Assembly (NCBI GenBank): GCA_001586965.3
Contig: LUCW03002648.1
Location: forward strand, 12,501 to 47,500
Reading direction: 5' to 3'
DNA from: Sphaeroforma sirkka
Taxonomy: Eukaryota; Opisthokonta; Ichthyosporea; Ichthyophonida
DNA: 35,000 nt
Shown one piece after another: positions 28,899 to 35,000 of the stretch. Below the pieces are notes generated by a model. The model did no database searches, was not told where the DNA came from, and saw only the letters and a list, made by a program, of their open reading frames with translations. Numbering within the stretch: position 1 is the first letter of the stretch; each line of letters begins with the position of its first letter. The translations under genes and the position numbers were made by a program.

Positions 28899-29826
28899 CA
28901 GTTGCACTATTGGACAATCAGCTGACACGCGGAGTGTTAGTTGTTCCGATATGGTACAGCGCAATTCGATGGTAGAATCTGATGCTATACACAGTGACAA
29001 TATAGCTCTTGCCGTCAAGCGCAGTTTACAATACCCAGAACATCGCAGAGAAAATTGGATCCACATGATCCCCATGGCACTACGCAGCCGTTCTATTCGA
29101 CCTCTCGATTACTTCAGCTTCGTCCTCTCAACAGCACAGACTAATATAAAAGCAAGAGGCATGATGCAAGTCGCAGCCACACGTCACGAAGCCTCGATCC
29201 ATAAATGACAACGCTATGCTCGACACCAGCGATTGGGATACTTCGATTCCGTCTCAGACAGAATCGCATTTTAGAGTTTTTGTTCGTTATGTCTGGGTAG
29301 GTACAACCTATGTCGGTACGGGATTCCAAATTCTCCGCACCGCCTTTCCTAAATGGCGCAACATCTTGAATCAATCACACACCACTAGAGATTCGCTCCC
29401 ACTGATTCAGTTTGGCAATGCGCTACAGTGGGGAGCGGAGGAAGCTGAGTACACTTTCCCTTACTGGGCCTACTGCTGAGTCAATACAATTTCTGGCACA
29501 CAACCAACTGCAGATCCATCTTCTTAAGCGCGAACGAGGTCATCGCTCTTCGCTCTTCCCCTCTCCAACAAGTTTACTGGACCACTCAGCCCAGCGGTAT
29601 CTGCGGGGTTCTCCATCAACTTGATCAACGCCATTCGCAACGAACTACCAGTTCTTCCAGCGGGAGGATTCAACAAATCTTTGAAACTCTACGTACTATC
29701 TTTTTCAAAGCAGACACACACTTGTCTATCATGCACGAAATTGGTTGGCATGGCTTCCGCCGGGGCTTGATCGCGTACCAGATCACAATATTGCTACCAT
29801 ACTATGTATTAAGAGGAACTCGATGA
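28899..29826 (+). pseudogene. DIRS-like retroelement: RNase H end and tyrosine recombinase, right half
   Basis: Directly after the 30-bp repeat copy, one frame reads RGVLVVPIWYSAIRW and TAG (28973). This is close to the 'vvP.Wp...W' segment that follows RNase H in DIRS and Ngaro elements. Another frame is long from 28882 to 29205 and continues with stops to 29826. Near its end GWHGFRRGLIAYQ (His 29749-29751, Arg 29758-29760) fits the H-x-x-R motif of tyrosine recombinases. The catalytic Tyr, normally about 30 residues further, cannot be placed because the frame stops at TGA 29824-29826. At least five stops make it a pseudogene. Confidence 0.55.
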
Positions 29827-30887
29827 GTTCATAACGTCGTGCGATTGCCACCACGGAAGTAGGCATTCGCTGTAACGGATGCTTGCTCACAGCCGCTTCG
29901 CCGCTTCGATACTCGTGTACTGTAATCATTTAACTTATTTGAGTCACATGTGACGGATGTGTCCTCTGATCACTCTTCAGATTGGAGACCTTCGCAATGG
30001 CTATGGAAGCGGAATGAAAAAAGTATTGATATACCATTTTATTGGTATATACCCCTAGTATACTCTCATCTAAAGATCAGAGCTATACTCCTCGTAGATG
30101 TCAGTATTAGCAACTTTTAAGTCCTCTGGGCTAAACTTTGTAAGACACAGATTCCTTACAGGTGATAGTATCTTTCTCTCCCTTGTATCCCACCCACACC
30201 ACCAATGTTATCTTTCATCGTCTTTCTTTCCCTCAGGGTAATCGTACAGGTTATCCGGGACTGTAGGGTACAAGTTACAAGCACATACACGCAGATCCCT
30301 GGTCGATTGCAACTCCTTCTCATGCATTGAGATGCAGACATAGTCGCAGGGATGACGTAGTTATCCTGATTTTTTTTTATGACTTGTAGCTAGTTGTTTG
30401 ACCTTAGTCAACTATAGAAACTAAGGATCCGTGCGATCCCCTTAAAGTATTGTGAGCCTTGATAAAGATTTATCTGCAAGTTGCATTGAGGGAAGAGACT
30501 TTCAGGAGGTTACTTAAAACCTTTCTTTCAAAATAAAATGTAATCAAAGATATGCGGTGGGAAGCGCATGATATTGTATTTTCGATACATTGAAAGGGTC
30601 TAGAAGTACGGTTTTTGATATCAGTATTATATGCATAGTGCTAGGGTGGAATAGCTTTACGCTACCAATATTTGAAAAGGTACATATTTGAAAGTATTTG
30701 GGAACTTGGAATCGACGAGAAACTCTACATGCACACCTGCACTTATATTTCGAGATGTACAGGACTTGTTTTTATTCAAGTACGATTCGAGGTTATTCAC
30801 AATCCTTTATTATTACTAATTAATGGGTTATCCACACCATCCTTCAAAAATCGATAGCGATGAACAGCTGGAGTTTGAATTGTGGTA
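29827..30887. other. Spacer between TE block and ERB1 3' end
   Basis: I see no gene or repeat family. A small hairpin, ATATACCA-TTTTAT-TGGTATAT, lies at about 30030-30052. On the minus strand an AATAAA poly(A) signal at 30806-30811 lies 77 bases past the ERB1 stop. The TE-derived homology ends near 29826, about 1 kb from the gene. Confidence 0.5.
30806..30811 (-). promoter_or_regulatory. Probable ERB1 poly(A) signal AATAAA
   Basis: TTTATT on the plus strand, 77 bases beyond the ERB1 stop codon in gene orientation. This is the canonical hexamer and the only one at a suitable distance in this stretch. Confidence 0.55.
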
Positions 30888-33800
30888 TTATGTCCACATT
30901 TTTAATTCGCCAGCTGCTGAACAACTGAAGACCCAAGGCTGCGTGGGGTGAAATTTGATATCCATGACACCAGTACCACTCGATGTGCGAGTGTGGCCTT
31001 CCAGTACCTACAAGAGCAAAGATGCAAGGCAATCGAAGTCCAAAACTTAGTCTAAAGCGCATACCTCTGCGACTTTATATCGCGTCATATGTTTATATTT
31101 GCGAACAATATGGCTATAAAAATTAATGATTGTCCATGCTGCATACCTTCACTGGGACGATTAGAGCATTTTGATTCAAATCGTTGAAGACACGGCCGTG
31201 GAAAACGTGCACCTTCCCATCGTCAGAACAAGACGCGAACAAAGGATACTTTTGATGAAAGGCAACTCCACGCAGCGCTTGCGTATGATACCTGGTGTTC
31301 CGACAGATATAGTTTAGCCCATGTTAGAAATAGTCGGATGCTTCGAGTCTACTACAAATATAAGAGTTGAAGGTAGCATGTGAAAAACGCATTAGATACA
31401 TCAGCTCTCGCCAACAACAAATCTCTCGAGCAGACACATACCGAAGCGTCTTATAAGGTCGCACCGACAGATCTAAATCGAACCAGCAAAGACGTCTATC
31501 GTAACTACCAATGATCAGATTATCCCCGGCAGGATGCACATCCATACTGGATACCCATTTGACACCAGTTATCAGTTTCTTGATAAGCTCTTGTGATGAA
31601 AGGTTGTAGACTCGCACATATCGTTGCGTTGCGACGAAGAATATGGGCCTCGTGGGGTGGAACTGCACTTTTTGAATAGTTCCCTTCGCCTTTTTGAATG
31701 GAGTTTGTGATCGACTGTAAAAAAGGTAACAGCTGAATGAGTCAAAGTTTATGTTAAGCAAAAAAAATCACCGAAAGTACGGTACAGAATACTACGTGGA
31801 TAGCAGCAAATGCAGTTTTACACGGAATATTCCAGAATATTACATACCTTCTACTTAGCTGATGGATGGCCACACCTTCCGGTGCAGTTGGGGTAACAGC
31901 CGCAAAGTAATCACCCTTCTTATGCCACGTCACCGACGTCACGTCTGCTGAATGCGTCACTCGCATTCTCAAGCCATGCCTTTCACGTTGATCATCTCCA
32001 GCCTCTGCCCAAGTTATACCGGAAGTTTGATTTGGAGCTGACTCAGCACGTGCAAGCACAACATCCACGGCTTCCCAGGCTTCTCGAGCGCCCAGTCTCG
32101 GATTGTATACACACACATCCTGTCCAATACTAACGGCAATGATACTAATCTCGGGATTAGGATTCCATGCAACACACGTGGCGGCATCCTTGGTGGAAGT
32201 GGCACTATTGGTCTGTAGAGCGATGGTGCGCACGCATCTACCAGATACCGTTTCCCACAAGCGCAAAGTCTTATCTAACGACACAGAAGCGAGGTACTGA
32301 CCGCTGGGCGATGCGGCTATTGACACAATATTCGATGTGTGCCCAACGAAATCAACCACACACGCAATCGGGAAAGGCTGTAGCTCCTTAGGCTTGGGAA
32401 GTCTCGGTATAAGTGATTCTGGATCGATGTTGACTCGGTTCTTACGACCACGGGGACACAAGTACAAATCCAAACACCGCTCGAATCGCTCCTGAATGAA
32501 ATCGTCATATCTTGGCACCAATCGCAACGCACTGTATTTGGTTGGTAAGAATTTGGTTTCTCTGTCCTCCTTATCTAAAGCTTCCCATTCGGCCTGCTCT
32601 TCCTTATTTAGTAAATACTCAGACGGAGGATTGTAGCTTTCCTCATGTCCTGGTAGTTTCATCTTAGGCGCGGGCATGTGCATATAGTGATCTTTGGTGG
32701 GAACGTCTCCCTCGACCCACATCTCGTAGACTTTGGGCTTTTCTTCCTTCTAAAAAATATATCGAAAAATTCGGCAAAAAATAATTGGAACCAGCATCAA
32801 TAAACAAATATGAATCTCAAATATAGCATGCGTTATTCAAAGTTGTGTGAATTCAGTCACTCTGCGCCATTACGAGATACAAACACTCGCACGAGACCGA
32901 CGCGTACCTTCTTACTCCTATCTCTCGCCCCAACCTGAATTCTTCCATCTCTAATGCCTCTGACTATCTTCATGATCTTTTTGTGCTCATGCACAGATGG
33001 AATGAAACGTCGCTTGGGCTCGGGTTCATTGCCCACAGGGTGGATCATCACCGTGTTGGTAAAAAAGTCAACGTGTTCAGGATGCTGTTCCTCACCATCG
33101 CCGTTAATGCGACCTGTAATAATCACAAGGCAATTATTTTTAGCAAGTGTCTCCCAGAGAGCGCTCTGATGAGTGTACAAGCTTACAAGTGGGTGAATCG
33201 GTGTACACGTATGTGGTGAATAAGTGCGCACCTTGTACAGAGTGCATGTGTTACTATTGAGCTCGCAGATCGCTACTTTAAACCACAAGGCATATACTCA
33301 CCAGATCGTTAAGCACCGAATGAGGCATACACACAATACAGACCCCTTCATAGCCATGCGCTGATGATAAAACCACAAAATGTAGTAAACATGCCAAACA
33401 CCAATGCTAAGAGAGCTTTCCGGAAAAAGTGTCAAACAAAATAAAGGTGCATACCTGCGCAGACACAGCAGATAGATTGGGCCATATAGCTATAAGTGCA
33501 CGCGTACTCAGGGAGGACAGGCTCATGGTGTACTTGCAGGATCATAATTCACGGAAGATGCTATTTCCTTACCATTACAAATTCGATACTGTTCAGTCAC
33601 GAATGAATATCTTGAATATGTAGTTTCATTTACACCACAAGATAAGGGTGTCTACAGTTCCACATTCTCAAAAATAGTCACAATACACAATACAGACTTG
33701 TTGCTTATGATATGAATATATAAAGACTGGCGCAGGTCTTAAAATGTAAACGAATTGGCTCATATGTTTATATAAAATATGCCCACTAGTGCATGCAGAT

Positions 33801-34577
33801 AAAAAATAGTTGACCACACGTAGACTTGCAGGTATGATTGGAGTTTCAATTAAGCACTCTTTGTTTATAAATTATCGTTTTACGAGCGTAACAGCATGTC
33901 AATTATAGAATAGCAAGCAGAGACTCGTCAAATTTACGCTATCGGGAGGTCATACCAATAAACGCAAACACATCATTGACCAGACATCGCTACGACAGAA
34001 GCCTTATTTTATACCTACATACGTGCGTATGAGCGGACAGTGCCGCTTAACACTCATACATACTATATACTGAATATCCCATGATATACTGAATGTCCCA
34101 TGAGTACAGATATAGCCATGAGACTAGTTAGAAAGCAATACAAGTGCGCTAAAATGAACAATATATGCAAAACGACATACTATACCCAGACACTTGTGAT
34201 ACACAGAAAATACTATACCAGAACTGCTATATAAATGTACCTTCTACATTTGTTCAATTATGTAAAACATCAACATTAAGCATACGAGTGGACACGTATA
34301 CACAAGTATACATACATATAGACACGTGCGCTATATATATATATATATACATATATATACGTATCCATATGATACATACCATAATACACTCACATGTGTA
34401 CCTATCTGATGCTCATATATGTATACATATGTATACATACATGCATACATACACATATACACTCACACCCACACCAACATATATTTAAAACATATGAATA
34501 TATATGTATGAAAAACAAAACAGACATAACGCTAATTCATGTATATATACTCAGATAGATAGTATATTATGCAAGTG

Positions 34578-34609
<32 letters not shown>

Positions 34610-35000
34610 CAAGCACATACAAACATATATATATATATATATGTATAGTATAAATACAGGCATACAGGTATATCCGGATATATATATATATATACATAAG
34701 AACATATGAATTCTAAATTGTGCCAGACATGTACTTGAGTAAGTCATGTTCATTTTCGAGTATATCAATCTCAGACACAATAGCGTGATGCACAATTGAA
34801 TGTAACATACATTAAAAAAACAGCAGAAACGAGAGGTGAAAAGAAAATAAATAATGTGCACGTATAGCTAATATATCTGTACCCAGATACTGAGCATTCA
34901 CAGCTATGAAAATTTACAAGCACTGGATAACTACTACGCGCACCTTGTATACGCTGAATGATGTCCACCTCCTCGTTACTCAGCACGACCTGTTCGCCAG
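30888..35000 (-). CDS. ERB1: Ribosome biogenesis protein ERB1/BOP1 (N-terminus beyond the window)
   Basis: Six exons on the minus strand: 34944-35000 (partial), 32908-33113, 31848-32749, 31442-31714, 31147-31291 and 30888-31007, stop TAA 30888-30890. All introns are GT-AG and all phases agree (1, 0, 2, 2, 0), giving 567 codons here; ERB1 proteins are usually 700-800 residues. The first exons hold the BOP1 N-terminal domain ([66 protein letters not shown]). WD40 repeats follow ([20 protein letters not shown] with [50 protein letters not shown]). ERB1 acts in the nucleolus with Ytm1/WDR12 and Nop7/Pes1 (the PeBoW complex) in 27S pre-rRNA processing and 60S assembly. No stop or frameshift is present, so this is probably a working gene. 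Confidence 0.95.
33114..34943 (-). other. Long ERB1 intron (1,830 bp) with TA-rich microsatellites
   Basis: The donor is CAAG|GTGCGC at 34943 and the acceptor ATTATTACAG at 33114. The other ERB1 introns are 133-158 bp. The interval 34300-34700 is low-complexity (TA)n and (CATA)n: (TA) runs at about 34331-34348, 34577-34603, 34624-34642 and 34677-34694. I recognise no gene in the rest; open frames at 33429-33623 and 34165-34488 are short and partly made of the repeats. Confidence 0.8.

Noticed and set aside
34165-34861. Open frames of about 110 codons on both strands in the ERB1 intron
   Set aside because: They consist largely of TA and CATA repeats (Tyr-Ile runs) and have no support as genes.

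Overview
This is eukaryotic nuclear DNA. It holds one recognisable cellular gene, the 3' part of an ERB1/BOP1 ribosome-biogenesis gene on the minus strand (30888 to the right edge), split by five GT-AG introns. To its left lies about 30 kb of nested, mostly broken retrotransposons: Ty1/copia, Ty3/gypsy with chromodomain, and a DIRS-like tyrosine-recombinase element, plus Ulp1-protease and zinc-knuckle remnants of the kind carried by Mutator-like DNA transposons. A diverged 18S rRNA fragment lies among them. The short introns, AT-rich spacers and element mix suit a TE-rich unicellular eukaryote. A lineage such as Ichthyosporea is possible, but the window does not settle it.

Layout. 1-1984: zinc-knuckle C-terminus (+), an inverted-repeat cluster, and a Ulp1-like protease (-) split by a probable solo LTR. 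1985-6611: copia element A (-), 3'-truncated, 5' LTR kept, several stops. 6612-17666: copia element B (+), 5'-truncated, 3' LTR kept. B is interrupted by a complete gypsy element C (-, 7828-15707, two 248-bp LTRs, TSD CAGG) and by a 180-bp solo LTR (15863-16042, TSD GCAA). 17667-19222: gypsy fragment D (+) with gag zinc finger, protease and part of RT. 19223-20459: two truncated LTRs (family E) in direct orientation around 0.6 kb. About 20570-20763: antisense 18S-like fragment. 21040-25000: strongly decayed copia element F (-), with a 350-bp tandem duplication in gag and a family-E solo LTR (24305-24823, TSD TGGGG). About 25278-26025 and 28899-29826: halves of a DIRS-like element, split by a 5'-truncated gypsy G (26026-28898) that is flanked by a 30-bp direct repeat. 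29827-30887: spacer with the ERB1 poly(A) signal. 30888-35000: ERB1.

The nesting gives a relative order. B is older than C and the 180-bp solo LTR, which both cut its reading frame. F is older than the E solo LTR. The DIRS-like element is older than G. C is the youngest clear event: I see one difference between its two LTRs. Yet C has lost its protease and carries frameshifts, so it was probably mobilised by proteins from a relative. Nearly every retrotransposon gene here is broken, and ERB1 is the only gene I expect to be functional. I did not find a convincing new biological system. The most unusual points are the 30-bp duplication around the truncated gypsy, the unusual gag zinc-finger spacing shared by two gypsy elements, and the related minisatellites next to LTR ends.
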